Both the position numbers and the translations under genes were made by a program. A stretch of 64,000 nucleotides of DNA from Maricaulis sp. (GTDB lineage: Bacteria > Pseudomonadota > Alphaproteobacteria > Caulobacterales > Maricaulaceae): positions 1-64,000 of the forward strand of contig NZ_JADFAJ010000025.1 in NCBI RefSeq assembly GCF_015665295.1. Reading direction: 5' to 3'. Under the pieces are notes generated by a model, which saw only the letters and a program-made list of their open reading frames with translations, had not been told where the DNA came from and searched no databases. Every line of letters begins with the position of its first letter. The first letter of the stretch is position 1. Shown here one piece after another: positions 1-8,647 of this stretch.

Positions 1-533
1 TCCGGCGTGACGCCCTGTTCCTCGGCGGCCACGATATAGAGCGCCATGATCGGCAGGACGGCGCCATTCATCGTCATCGAGACCGACATTTCATCGAGCG
101 GAATGCCGTCAAACAGGGTGCGTGTGTCGTAGATCGAGTCGATCGCCACGCCGGCCATGCCGACATCGCCAGCAACGCGCGGATGGTCACTGTCATAGCC
201 GCGGTGGGTGGCCAGGTCGAAGGCGACCGAGAGGCCTTTCTGACCGGCTGCGAGATTGCGGCGGTAGAAGGCGTTGGAGTCCTCTGCGGTCGAGAAACCG
301 GCATATTGCCGGATCGTCCAGGGGCGCTGGCCATACATGGTCGGATAGGGGCCGCGCACGAAGGGTGCGGCGCCCGGGACGGAGCCAAGGAAGTCGATAC
401 CGGCACTGTCCTCGGCGCGGTATTGCGAGCGGATGGCGAGGCCTTCGGCGGTGTCCCAGGGTTCGCGCGTCCCGCCGCCCGGGCTGCGGGTCTCACCGAG
501 ATCGATCTGCGTGAAGTCGGGGTGCTGGCTCAT
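1..533 (-). CDS. mutB: Methylmalonyl-CoA mutase, large (catalytic) subunit, N-terminal part
   Basis: Catalyses the B12-dependent interconversion of methylmalonyl-CoA and succinyl-CoA in propionate metabolism. The minus-strand frame is open from ATG at 533 to the window edge, so the gene is partial: about 177 codons are visible and the cobalamin domain lies outside. The translated part carries the family's [15 protein letters not shown] segment, then [19 protein letters not shown] and a GMAGVAIDS segment, all typical of the TIM-barrel substrate domain. Its ATG overlaps the TGA of the small-subunit gene (531-533 against 530-532), which implies translational coupling and a 1:1 heterodimer. Identification is confident from these conserved segments. 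Confidence 0.93.
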   Translation of the reverse strand, partial: MSQHPDFTQIDLGETRSPGGGTREPWDTAEGLAIRSQYRAEDSAGIDFLGSVPGAAPFVRGPYPTMYGQRPWTIRQYAGFSTAEDSNAFYRRNLAAGQKGLSVAFDLATHRGYDSDHPRVAGDVGMAGVAIDSIYDTRTLFDGIPLDEMSVSMTMNGAVLPIMALYIVAAEEQGVTP

Positions 534-1972
534 TGGGCGGCCTCCAGCGCGGTCTCATGCAGCGCGGCAAAACGTACGGCATTGAGGGCCGTGTCGGGCA
601 GGTCGGTCTCTGGCCAGACCCCGTCGGTTTCCACCGGTCTGGGATCCGGGTCGCGATACTGGGTGACACCGAGGATCGGCGCCTTGCCTTCGGCGATGCG
701 GGCAAGGTGCGCGGTACGTGACTTGGCGATTTCGCCCTGCAGCCAACCCGTGGCGAAGGCTTCAACGAGGCCACCACGCCGCTCGATCTCCTGGAATTCT
801 TCCCAGGCAGACTGTGCGAGGCTGTCGGCGAGGGTTTCGTGCAGGAAGGCGCCGGCGGCCGGGTCGGTGACCTTGCCGAGATGGCTTTCCTCGGCCAGCA
901 GGATGTGGAGATTGCGGGCGACACGGCGGGCAAAGCCGGTCGGCCGCCCGATCGCCTCCGTCATCGGGCGCACGGTGATCGCATCCGCGCCCCCGGCGGC
1001 CGCCGCAAAGCCGGCACAGGCATTGCGGATGAGATTGGTCCAGGCATCGCTGGCTGACAGCATGCGCCGGGCCGTGGTGACGTGCAGGGTCAGGCGCCTG
1101 GCTTCGCCGGTGGCGCCAAAACTCTCGGCGATGCGGGCAAAGATGCGTCGGGCCGCGCGCAGCTTGGCGATGGTCAGGTGAATGTCGGCATCGGCGGCAA
1201 GGCGCGCCTCGATGGCGCGGGCGGCGCTGTTGGCGTCGAGACCGGTCTCCATCATCAGCCGCATATAGGTTGCAGCGGAGGCGGCCATGATGGCCAGTTC
1301 CTGGGTCTCGCTGGCGCCGGCCTCGAACATGTGGGCCGCCTCGCAGCGGAAGATTTTGAGATTGGGGAAGGCCGCCTGGGCCAGCTGGGTCAGCTCGATC
1401 GCCTTGGGGAAGCATTGCTCGTCCAGCGCGATGCCCTGGCGTGCCGCCCGTTCCACCGGGTGCAGGCCGAGCCCGCCCTCGACGGTCTCGCCATCAATCC
1501 GGCGGCGGGCAAACAGGGTCAGGAGAAGATGGGCGTGATGGCCCTGGCCGCCGAGGCAATCGAGATGGATCGGTGCGAGCGTCAGGTCGACACCGGTGAG
1601 GGCCGCATCCAGCGTTTCGATCTCATTGGCTTTGAGACCAAATGCGCCGGTCGGATCAAGGCGTAGCTCAAGCTCGGAAACGCCGCCCATCAGATCGTCC
1701 AGCGCGGCCGCATTGGCCGCTTGAGGACTCGCCTCGACCAGGGTCTGGCGCATGCCCCAGGGCAGGTGAAGATCCCGCGGGGTGGCGTCGACGGCATGGC
1801 ATCCGTCGGGTCGCGTGAAGAAAACCGGTCCGCGCGTGATTCCATCGATTGTGGTGCGCCCGAGCGTGTCGCCGAGATCGGCACCCCGTAGCGCTTTTTC
1901 GGCCAGGACCGTCCACATCTCAGGGGTTTGCGGCGGGAAATCCCCGGCGAGCGCGCGGATAGTGTCAGTCAT
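530..1972 (-). CDS. mutA: Methylmalonyl-CoA mutase, small subunit
   Basis: Non-catalytic partner of the large subunit immediately downstream. The 480-residue product opens with the family-like [19 protein letters not shown] region and contains the barrel segments [28 protein letters not shown] and [20 protein letters not shown]-type motifs. It ends soon after the TIM-barrel region, and I see no GxDxHxxG cobalamin motif. Full-length small subunits such as the Propionibacterium protein exceed 600 residues because they keep a degenerate C-terminal B12-like domain. The frame is intact and couples directly to the next gene, so this looks like a short subunit type, not a broken gene. The start is ATG at 1972. 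Confidence 0.9.
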   Translation of the reverse strand: MTDTIRALAGDFPPQTPEMWTVLAEKALRGADLGDTLGRTTIDGITRGPVFFTRPDGCHAVDATPRDLHLPWGMRQTLVEASPQAANAAALDDLMGGVSELELRLDPTGAFGLKANEIETLDAALTGVDLTLAPIHLDCLGGQGHHAHLLLTLFARRRIDGETVEGGLGLHPVERAARQGIALDEQCFPKAIELTQLAQAAFPNLKIFRCEAAHMFEAGASETQELAIMAASAATYMRLMMETGLDANSAARAIEARLAADADIHLTIAKLRAARRIFARIAESFGATGEARRLTLHVTTARRMLSASDAWTNLIRNACAGFAAAAGGADAITVRPMTEAIGRPTGFARRVARNLHILLAEESHLGKVTDPAAGAFLHETLADSLAQSAWEEFQEIERRGGLVEAFATGWLQGEIAKSRTAHLARIAEGKAPILGVTQYRDPDPRPVETDGVWPETDLPDTALNAVRFAALHETALEAAQ

Positions 1973-2129
1973 GCCCGGTTTTCCTCGATCTTCGTATCGT
2001 TGTTCTGCCGCGGAGAAAAAGCGCGCACGGGCTGTGCGTCAAGTGCGCGGCTGAGACGAGGACAGTGCGTCTGCCTGTCCCCGCTTCGACATTCTGCCAC
2101 AGACTGGCGGGCCAGCGAGGAGAAACCCC

Positions 2130-2864
2130 ATGTCACAGACCAGTCCGACACTCGATCTGCCGCTCGTCATGCCAGCCCAGGCACAAAAACACGTCACGGT
2201 GAATGAGGCCCTCCTGCGCCTCGACGCGCTGGTCCAGCCTGTCGTGGAGAGCCGAACCGTCAGCGAGCAGCCCGCGGACCCGGCCGAAGGCGCGGGCTGG
2301 ATTATCCCATCAGGCGCCAGTGGTCCGGATTGGGCAAACTATCCCGTTGGTACACTTGCGATATTCCGCGACGGGTGCTGGTCGGCCCTTCAACCGCGCG
2401 ATGGTTGGCGAGTTCATGTTCGCGATCTCGAGGTCCAGCTTCACTGGAGCGAGGCGTCCGGCATCTGGCGCGCGGCGTCGACCATCACGACATTGGCGGC
2501 TGGTGCCGGCGGCGCGGCGAGTCGGGCAGTGATCATCGAGGAAACATTGTCCGGCCTGGCGGGCAGCAGCGTGGAAACGTCTGTGGCCATCCCTGCCAGA
2601 TCGGTCGTTTTCTGCGTCTCGGTCCGGACGCGGGAGGCTGTCAGTGGTGCGCTGTCCTTTGATTGCGGGATTGCCGGCGAAACGTCGAAATTCGGAGGAT
2701 CGCTGGGCGTCGGTGCCGGTGCCGCCAATCTGGGTGTTGTTGGCCCGACGGCATTCTACAGCGATACACCGCTTGTCCTGACCGCAAATGGTGGCGACTT
2801 CAGCGGCGGAGAAGTCGCACTGGCCATTCATGCCTGGCTGCCGGTTGCCCCGGCCATCGATTGA
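2130..2864 (+). CDS. DUF2793 domain protein, possible phage or gene-transfer-agent tail protein
   Basis: A 244-residue protein. Residues 1-115 match the DUF2793 pattern: LPLVMPAQAQKHVTVNEAL, then a GWIIPSGASG segment and a DGWRVHVRDL segment. Gly/Ala/Ser-rich beta-type sequence fills the rest. DUF2793 proteins are known from alphaproteobacterial prophages and from tail-fibre genes associated with gene transfer agents. Here the gene stands alone, with a good Shine-Dalgarno (GAGGAG) before ATG 2130 and no other phage genes nearby. Its stop abuts the stop of the convergent peptidase gene with no gap. A virion or receptor-binding role is inference from the family. Confidence 0.75.
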   Translation: MSQTSPTLDLPLVMPAQAQKHVTVNEALLRLDALVQPVVESRTVSEQPADPAEGAGWIIPSGASGPDWANYPVGTLAIFRDGCWSALQPRDGWRVHVRDLEVQLHWSEASGIWRAASTITTLAAGAGGAASRAVIIEETLSGLAGSSVETSVAIPARSVVFCVSVRTREAVSGALSFDCGIAGETSKFGGSLGVGAGAANLGVVGPTAFYSDTPLVLTANGGDFSGGEVALAIHAWLPVAPAID

Positions 2865-3884
2865 TCAGCCAATCCTGGCTGTGACCGTCGCCATGAGATC
2901 GTTCAGCTCAAGCTGGGTGGCCTCGGTCATGCCGTGACCGTTGACGGCAACCAGCCGGAAGTCGGCGTGCGGGCAGGCCGCGGCCAGATCGAAGGCGCTG
3001 CGAGCAGGGCATACCATGTCATAGCGTGAATGCAGGATTCCCATCGGAATCTCGGCCAGCCGGTTGAGTCTCGCGTGAATTTCGTTGTCGCCCAGGAAAC
3101 ACGCCTGGCTGAAATAATGGGCTTCGATCAGGGAGTGGGCTGCCATGAAATCGCGCCCCCGCGGGATCAGTGCGGCCCGCACGGCCTCAGGCGGATTGTC
3201 GAGATAGGACAGGCGGTCCTCGTATTCCGTCCAGCGATAGACGGCAGACTGGCGCAAGGCGTCCAGCGGCACAGCGGGGTCTGCCAGGGCCCTCAGCGCT
3301 GGCAGGCCCTCCGCGATTTCCCCGAGCATGGCGTCAAGATACCAGTTCGCGATCGCCGTGTGATCGCCATGCAAATGCGTGGGAACCGGCGCGATGAAGT
3401 CTGCAAAGGCGTCCGGGAAGAAGCGGCGGGCGCCGTCCGGCCCGTGCCACCAGGCCAGCTCGTCCGGTCGTGCCGTGAACACCGCTTCCACAACAAGCGC
3501 GCTGACGACCCCGGGATGTGCCTGGGCGTAGACAAGGGCGAGGGTGGAGCCCCAGGACGGCCCGAACACCATCCATTTTTCGATACCCAGATGGGCTCGC
3601 AGGGCCTCGATGTCGGCGACCAGGTGTTGGGTCGTATTGCCGGTCAGGGAAAGGTGCGGCGTTGAACGCCCGGTGCCGCGCTGGTCGAACAGGATCAGAT
3701 TGTGGATTTCCGGATCGAACATGCGGCGGAATTTGGCGGAGATGCCGGATCCCGGGCCGCCATGCAGGAATACCAGTGGCTGGCCGTCCGGATTGCCGCA
3801 GCACTCCCAATGCAGCTCATGCCCGTCGCTGACCGGGAGGCGCCCTGTCTCGCGGATGTCGGGGTCGGGAAAAAAGGCCGTCAT
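2865..3884 (-). CDS. pip: Proline iminopeptidase (alpha/beta hydrolase)
   Basis: Cytoplasmic peptidase that removes N-terminal proline from peptides. The product is 339 residues with the family's oxyanion motif HGGPGSG at 41-47, DQRGTGRS at 67-74 and the nucleophile motif GPSWGS at 108-113 (Ser110). A C-terminal NGHGM supplies the likely catalytic His. The usual nucleophile elbow is GGSWGS, so Pro at the second position is a small oddity. Start chosen at ATG 3884 because it overlaps the upstream TGA in an ATGA junction and begins the conserved region. The longer open frame to 4019 runs through the upstream gene in another frame and is not needed. Confidence 0.92.
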   Translation of the reverse strand: MTAFFPDPDIRETGRLPVSDGHELHWECCGNPDGQPLVFLHGGPGSGISAKFRRMFDPEIHNLILFDQRGTGRSTPHLSLTGNTTQHLVADIEALRAHLGIEKWMVFGPSWGSTLALVYAQAHPGVVSALVVEAVFTARPDELAWWHGPDGARRFFPDAFADFIAPVPTHLHGDHTAIANWYLDAMLGEIAEGLPALRALADPAVPLDALRQSAVYRWTEYEDRLSYLDNPPEAVRAALIPRGRDFMAAHSLIEAHYFSQACFLGDNEIHARLNRLAEIPMGILHSRYDMVCPARSAFDLAAACPHADFRLVAVNGHGMTEATQLELNDLMATVTARIG

Positions 3885-4393
3885 CGCGCCGGTGCAGCGA
3901 TGAGCGGATGAGGCTCGGCCACGATGGTATCGAGGCGGGTGGGCGTGTGCGTCGGATGGGTCAGCGATTCGCGCGTTCTCGACTGGCCCTGAAAGCTCAC
4001 CCGGACGGTCCAGGCGCAAGCCGGGGCGGCTGCGCCGAGCGGTGTCGTAACGGTTGCAGCGATCTCGTGGAGCAGGACCTCCGGACCCTCCGCCAGCGGG
4101 CTGAATTCCAGCCTGTGGCCGTGGGCCGCATAACCCGCTTCGATGGTCTCTCGCGCGTCGCGCAGGTCCAGCGGACAGGCCTGCCGGTCGGCCATGCGTT
4201 CGGTCATGTTGAGGATACTGTAGACGACGGGCGGTTGCGCAGGGCGCGCGCCGGCATCAGCCTGGGACGCCAGGATATGGATCGCGCCGCCAAGCGTGAC
4301 CGCAAGGGCGCTCAGCGCACGCAGCCAATCCGATTGAAAAAAAGCCAAATCCTGCCCCATCATCCCCGGACGCATCGGCATCACGCCGCTCAT
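3881..4393 (-). CDS. Hypothetical protein with one N-terminal hydrophobic segment
   Basis: A 170-residue product that I cannot assign to a family. A hydrophobic stretch near residues 20-45 (SDWLRALSALAVTLGGAIHI) could anchor it in the membrane. The remainder looks like a soluble extracytoplasmic domain. The frame stays open upstream into the tRNA-Thr gene, so the start must be downstream of that. ATG 4393 (MSGV) is preferred and ATG 4378 is possible. The gene is coupled to the peptidase gene by a 4-bp ATGA overlap, which supports its being translated. Confidence 0.6.
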   Translation of the reverse strand: MSGVMPMRPGMMGQDLAFFQSDWLRALSALAVTLGGAIHILASQADAGARPAQPPVVYSILNMTERMADRQACPLDLRDARETIEAGYAAHGHRLEFSPLAEGPEVLLHEIAATVTTPLGAAAPACAWTVRVSFQGQSRTRESLTHPTHTPTRLDTIVAEPHPLIAAPAR

Positions 4394-4474
4394 CCTGTCA
4401 ATATCAGGCAATAGCCAGACGGCTGCTATGCGGCAAGCCCGCAGGCGGGCCAAAGCTGCAGTCGTGTGGGGTAA

Positions 4475-4549
4475 TGGTGCCGCTAGAGTGAATTGAACAC
4501 TCGACCTCTCCCTTACCAAGGGAACGCTCTACCCCTGAGCTATAGCGGC
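4475..4549 (-). tRNA. tRNA-Thr (anticodon GGT)
   Basis: Read on the minus strand, the 75-nt gene has acceptor arms GCCGCTA and TAGCGGC with discriminator A and an encoded CCA. The D-arm is AGCTCAGGGGTAGAGC. The anticodon stem encloses loop TTGGTAA, giving anticodon GGT. The T-arm contains GTTCAATTC. All arms pair without mismatches that matter. Confidence 0.96.
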
Positions 4550-4653
4550 GCCGGGTCGCCTTTCGGCGAGCGAGAGCCGGGCATATAACGCAAGCCCGCC
4601 GCCGCGCCAAGAGAGTCTTGACGTGATCTGCTGCGTTCGACATGACCTTTTGC

Positions 4654-4863
4654 ATGAACAAACCCGTTGATCCTCCCGCCACGCCGCCGCGCGGCAAGCG
4701 CGCGCAAGCCGATCCGAACTCCCGGGAGGCTCGCCTGGCCGAGGCGTTGCGGGCCAATCTGCGCCGCCGCAAGGCTGCCACAAGAACGCCCGTGGATGAG
4801 CCGGCGGAAAATGACAGCGACGCTGCACAAACTGCCTCAGAAAAGTCCCCCGACCCGTCATAA
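4654..4863 (+). CDS. Short basic conserved protein upstream of murA
   Basis: A 69-residue product from ATG 4654; ATG 4642 would add four residues. It has a proline-rich N-terminus, a basic helix centred on [19 protein letters not shown], and an acidic Ser/Asp/Glu tail. Small proteins with an [13 protein letters not shown]-like helix are common beside murA in alphaproteobacteria, but no function is known to me. The charge pattern would suit nucleic-acid or ribosome contact, which is only a guess. Confidence 0.6.
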   Translation: MNKPVDPPATPPRGKRAQADPNSREARLAEALRANLRRRKAATRTPVDEPAENDSDAAQTASEKSPDPS

Positions 4864-4925
4864 TGCCGCCTGGTTCGGGCACTGGGATGGCGCCCATTCA
4901 TTGCCTCCCGACTGCGGGCATCATT

Positions 4926-4990
4926 CACAAGCCGCTCAGGGCACAAGCCGCTCAGGGCACAAGCCTCTCAGGGGCACAAGCGTCTCAGGA
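4926..4990 (+). repeat. Four-unit tandem repeat in the murA leader
   Basis: Four consecutive 16-17 bp copies of CACAAGCCGCTCAGGG lie at 4926-4941, 4942-4957, 4958-4974 and 4975-4990. The first two are identical, the third is CACAAGCCTCTCAGGGG and the fourth CACAAGCGTCTCAGGA. The last unit ends 6 bp before the murA ATG, so its CAGGAG supplies the Shine-Dalgarno sequence. Confidence 0.9.
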
Positions 4991-4996
4991 GTTCAC

Positions 4997-6268
4997 ATGG
5001 ACCGGATTGTCATCCAGGGCGGCGCGCGCCTTGAAGGCCGTATCGAAATCAGCGGAGCCAAGAATTCCGCGTTGAAGCTGATGGCCGCCGCGCTGCTTAC
5101 CGATGAGCCGGTCATTCTCACGCGCATGCCGCGCCTGGCGGACAGCCGCTTTCTCGGTCACCTGCTCGAAAAGCTGGGTGTCACGGTCAGCGATGGCGAG
5201 GATGCACAATTGACGCTGCACGCCGAGACCATCGCCGACACGTTTGCGCCCTATGATCTGGTGCGAAAAATGCGGGCGAGTTTCAATGTGCTGGGTCCGC
5301 TGTTGGCGCGTGAAGGTCATGCCCGGGTCTCGCTGCCCGGCGGTTGTGCGATCGGTGCGCGCCCCGTCGATCTGCACCTCAAGGCGCTCAAGGCGCTGGG
5401 AGCCGAGATCGAGATTTCCGAAGGCTATGTATCGGCCAGGGCACCGTCCGGCGGTCTGGTCGGCGCCGAGATCGATTTGCCCTTCGCCTCGGTCGGCGCC
5501 ACCGAGCACGCCATGCTGGCAGCCGCCCTGGCACGTGGCGAGACCGTCATCGAGAACGCGGCCCGCGAACCGGAGATCAAGGACCTGGCGGATTGCCTGA
5601 CGGCGATGGGTGCGACCATTGAAGGCGCAGGCTCCTCAACCATCCACATCCAGGGACAGCCGCGCCTGTCCGGCGTAACCCACAAGGTTGTCGCCGACCG
5701 GATCGAGACGGCGACCTATGCTCTCGCGGTGGCGGCCGCCGGTGGTGATGCCGTACTCGAAGGGGCTGTGCTGCAGCATAACAAGGCGCTGTGGTCGGCC
5801 ATGCACGAGGCTGGCGTGACCGTCGAGCCTGTCTCGGACGGCATCCGGGTTGCCCGCAATGGCAGCCGCCTCAACAGCGTCGACATCGAGACCCAGCCCT
5901 TTCCGGGCTTTCCAACGGACGCCCAAGCCCAATTCATGGCCCTGATGTCGCTGGCGACCGGGTCCTCGGTCATCCGCGAGACGATTTTCGAGAACCGGTT
6001 CATGCACGCGCCGGAGCTGGCGCGGCTTGGCGCCGACATCACCGTGCACGGCAATGAGGCGGTGGTTCGAGGCGTCGAACGGCTGAAGGGCGCCCCGGTC
6101 ATGGCAACCGATCTGCGAGCCTCGGTCAGTCTTGTCATCGCCGGTCTTGCGGCGGAAGGGGAAACCGTGGTCAACCGGGTCTATCATCTCGATCGCGGTT
6201 TCGAGCGGCTGGAGGCCAAACTGTCCGGCTGCGGTGCCCGTATCGAACGCCTCCCTGACGGGGCATAG
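4997..6268 (+). CDS. murA: UDP-N-acetylglucosamine 1-carboxyvinyltransferase
   Basis: First committed step of peptidoglycan synthesis: transfers enolpyruvate from PEP to UDP-GlcNAc in the cytoplasm. The 423-residue length is typical. Lys22 in GAKNSALK and Cys117 in [11 protein letters not shown] are the expected substrate-binding and PEP-binding residues, so the enzyme should be fosfomycin-sensitive by family rule. The start at ATG 4997 begins the conserved MDRIVIQGG; the open frame continues upstream only by chance through the repeat region. It heads a run of same-strand genes. Confidence 0.97.
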   Translation: MDRIVIQGGARLEGRIEISGAKNSALKLMAAALLTDEPVILTRMPRLADSRFLGHLLEKLGVTVSDGEDAQLTLHAETIADTFAPYDLVRKMRASFNVLGPLLAREGHARVSLPGGCAIGARPVDLHLKALKALGAEIEISEGYVSARAPSGGLVGAEIDLPFASVGATEHAMLAAALARGETVIENAAREPEIKDLADCLTAMGATIEGAGSSTIHIQGQPRLSGVTHKVVADRIETATYALAVAAAGGDAVLEGAVLQHNKALWSAMHEAGVTVEPVSDGIRVARNGSRLNSVDIETQPFPGFPTDAQAQFMALMSLATGSSVIRETIFENRFMHAPELARLGADITVHGNEAVVRGVERLKGAPVMATDLRASVSLVIAGLAAEGETVVNRVYHLDRGFERLEAKLSGCGARIERLPDGA

Positions 6269-6286
6269 ACGACAGGACAATGCGCG

Positions 6287-6748
6287 ATGACGAAAGCCTT
6301 GCGGCTCGCTGCCCTTGATGAACAGGACCTGGAAGCGGTCTCGGCGGCGCTCCAGGACGCCGTCGCCCTGCTGGGTGATTTCGAGCATTCGCAACGTCTG
6401 AAAAGCTTCACCATGGCCTTCAACCGCTTTTGCTGGGAGGCAGGGCGCAAGAACCGGCGGGTTCGTTGCGGAGTCCAGGTCGGCCATGTCACCGCGGCCC
6501 GCTCGCGCAATATCCGCCAGGGCGCCGAGGATGCGGTGGTCAATCTGCTCAATATCCGCTTCGAACCCGGTCAATTGCCGTCCGGACAGGTGATTTGCAC
6601 ATTTTCCGGTGGCGGAGAGCTGCAGCTTGATGTCGAATGCCTGGACGTGGTCCTGGCCGATCTCAGCCGCTCCTGGCGAGCGATAGCCCGGCCTGGTCAC
6701 GACGACGCCACATCCGGCGAGCCGGACGGAGACACGCACACACGATGA
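6287..6748 (+). CDS. DUF2948 family protein
   Basis: A 153-residue alphaproteobacterial protein of unknown role. The diagnostic parts are LRLAALDEQDLEAVSAALQD at the N-terminus, RFCWE near residue 50, and AEDAVVNLLNIRFEPG in the middle. It lies 18 bp after murA and overlaps the next gene by ATGA, so it is probably co-transcribed. In many relatives hisD follows this gene; here UPF0262 does. Confidence 0.88.
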   Translation: MTKALRLAALDEQDLEAVSAALQDAVALLGDFEHSQRLKSFTMAFNRFCWEAGRKNRRVRCGVQVGHVTAARSRNIRQGAEDAVVNLLNIRFEPGQLPSGQVICTFSGGGELQLDVECLDVVLADLSRSWRAIARPGHDDATSGEPDGDTHTR

Positions 6749-7227
6749 GCCAGTCCGGAGACAGGATTGTCAGTATTGACCTGGATGGCGCCAGCATGGG
6801 GCCGGGTGACGTCAATGCGGATCACGAACGCCGCGTCGCAATTGCCGACCTGCTGGAGGGCAATCGCTTCCGTCCCGACGGTGAAGCCGACGGCCCGTTC
6901 GCGCTGCGTCTGGCGATCGAGCATGACCGGCTGGTCTTCGATGTCCGGCAGGAGGATCAGACGCCGGTGCGGGGATTTGTCTTTGCGCTGGGGCCGCTGC
7001 GCCGCATCATCAAGGATTATTTTCTGATCTGCGAGAGCTATTACGAGGCCGTGCGCGATGCTCCGCTGGAGCGGATCGAGGCCATCGACATGGCGCGGCG
7101 CGGTGTCCACAATGAGGGGTCGACCTTGTTGCGCGAGCGCCTGACCGGCAAGATCGAGGTCGATTTCGATACGGCGCGGCGCCTCTTCACGCTGATCTGC
7201 GCCCTGCACAGGCGGGCCGCGTCATGA
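6745..7227 (+). CDS. UPF0262 family protein
   Basis: A 160-residue protein of unknown function, conserved in alphaproteobacteria. The stretch GPLRRIIKDYFLICESYYEA followed by IEAIDMARRGVHNEG is diagnostic of the family. Start at ATG 6745 from the ATGA overlap with DUF2948; its own TGA overlaps the ATG of the following phosphatase gene. The tight coupling implies one operon. Confidence 0.9.
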   Translation: MSQSGDRIVSIDLDGASMGPGDVNADHERRVAIADLLEGNRFRPDGEADGPFALRLAIEHDRLVFDVRQEDQTPVRGFVFALGPLRRIIKDYFLICESYYEAVRDAPLERIEAIDMARRGVHNEGSTLLRERLTGKIEVDFDTARRLFTLICALHRRAAS

Positions 7228-7658
7228 GCCTGCCCTCGGTGCTCTTCGTCTGCGGCCGCAACGCAATCCGATCACCGATGGGCGAGGCGCTCTGGCGGCT
7301 GCGCTTTGGCGACACCGCCACGGCGCGCTCCTGCGGGGTCATTCCGGCCGCTTTCGTGGACCCCTTCATGGTCTCGGTCATGCTGGAAAAGAAGGTCGAT
7401 CTCGAGGACTTCTCGCCGATCGCCCTGAATGGTGTCGGTGAACCGCCGGCCGACCTCATTGTCTCGCTCTCGACAGCGGCCGATCGCATGGCAAAGGAGT
7501 ATGCCGCGCGCACCGGGGCAGAGTTCCAGGCCTGGCCAATCCCCGATCCCAGCGAGACCGGCGGCAATCGTGACATGAAGATCGCGGCCTATCGCGAAAC
7601 CCGTGACGCCATCGCGACCCGTATCGCCCAGTGGCAGCCCACGTCAAAAAGCGCCTGA
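7224..7658 (+). CDS. Low-molecular-weight phosphotyrosine phosphatase family protein
   Basis: A 144-residue protein with the active-site loop C10-GRNAI-R16 followed by SPM (C-x5-R), and a PDPSE motif near residue 112 holding the general-acid Asp. Members act either as protein-tyrosine phosphatases or, in some lineages, as arsenate reductases. No arsenic genes are nearby, so phosphatase is more likely. Coupled by ATGA overlap to UPF0262. Confidence 0.85.
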   Translation: MSLPSVLFVCGRNAIRSPMGEALWRLRFGDTATARSCGVIPAAFVDPFMVSVMLEKKVDLEDFSPIALNGVGEPPADLIVSLSTAADRMAKEYAARTGAEFQAWPIPDPSETGGNRDMKIAAYRETRDAIATRIAQWQPTSKSA

Positions 7659-7778
7659 ACACTCGACTTTTGCCCGCAAGGGGGAGTATACAGCGCGCTC
7701 CGGGGCGCCGGCCGCTCGGCGAGTCGGCCCACACACCCCAAATTCTATGCCCCCACAGGGTCAGAAACGAGGAGCCGC

Positions 7779-7997
7779 ATGGCGAAAGAAGAGCTGTTGG
7801 AGTTTCCGGGCGAAGTCACGGAACTGCTTCCGAATGCGACCTTCCGGGTCAAACTCGAGAATGAACACGAAATCATTGCCCATACTGCGGGCAAGATGCG
7901 CAAGAACCGTATCCGCGTGCTCGCCGGCGACAAGGTCCTGGTCGAGATGACGCCCTATGATCTGACCAAGGGCCGGATCACCTATCGCTTCAAGTAA
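7779..7997 (+). CDS. infA: Translation initiation factor IF-1
   Basis: A 72-residue single OB-fold protein that binds the ribosomal A site during initiation. It begins [20 protein letters not shown] and ends [12 protein letters not shown], which are near-invariant IF-1 features. A strong Shine-Dalgarno (GAGGAG) precedes ATG 7779. The 120-bp gap upstream, with a TATAC-like element around 7688, may contain its own promoter. Confidence 0.97.
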   Translation: MAKEELLEFPGEVTELLPNATFRVKLENEHEIIAHTAGKMRKNRIRVLAGDKVLVEMTPYDLTKGRITYRFK

Positions 7998-8020
7998 GCT
8001 CTTTCAGGCGTGGTGACGCG

Positions 8021-8647
8021 ATGACGCTTGCCGACCCGGCAAATCCCCGCCCGCGCCTGATCCTGGCCAGTGCCTCGCCCCGTCGCTTTGACCTGCTGAG
8101 CGGGGCGGGACTGACGCCGGACGCGGTCGAACCAACCCATATCGACGAGCACGAGATCCCCGGCGAGCTGCCCGGGCCGCTCGCCCTGCGCCTGGCGCAG
8201 GAAAAGGCGATGGCCCATCCCGGCGCCGAGGATGCCTTTGTGCTGGCGGCCGACACGGTGGTCGGCGTTGGCCGGCGAATCCTGCCCAAGACGGAAACCG
8301 AGGATGAGGCGCGGCACTGCCTGGCGCTTCTGTCGGGGCGCAATCATCGCGTTTTCACCGGTATTGCCGCGCGCGGGCCTGAAGCCCGGTTTGCGGCGCG
8401 TCTGGTCGAGACCCGGGTCAAGTTCAAGCGTCTGTCCAAGCCCGAGATCGACGCCTACATTGCCACGGGCGAATGGCGTGGCAAGGCGGGCGGTTATGCC
8501 ATCCAGGGCCGGGCAGGGTGTTTTGTGATCAATCTGATCGGCTCCTTCACCGGCGTTGTCGGCCTGCCGCTCTATGAAACCGCCAATCTGCTGAACGGGC
8601 TGGGTTATCCGGTGACGGCGCGGATGGGTGAGGGAGGTTCGGCATGA
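8021..8647 (+). CDS. maf: Maf-like nucleoside triphosphate pyrophosphatase
   Basis: House-cleaning enzyme that hydrolyses non-canonical dTTP/UTP-like nucleotides. The 208-residue protein has the Maf signature LILASASPRR at 13-22, the AADTVV motif around residue 75, and GYAIQG near 160. Located 23 bp after infA and overlapping the next gene by ATGA. Confidence 0.93.
   Translation: MTLADPANPRPRLILASASPRRFDLLSGAGLTPDAVEPTHIDEHEIPGELPGPLALRLAQEKAMAHPGAEDAFVLAADTVVGVGRRILPKTETEDEARHCLALLSGRNHRVFTGIAARGPEARFAARLVETRVKFKRLSKPEIDAYIATGEWRGKAGGYAIQGRAGCFVINLIGSFTGVVGLPLYETANLLNGLGYPVTARMGEGGSA

Noticed and set aside
7224-7658. Arsenate reductase for the low-molecular-weight phosphatase
   Set aside because: The C-x5-R loop is shared by both groups, but no ars genes are nearby and the UPF0262 context is housekeeping.
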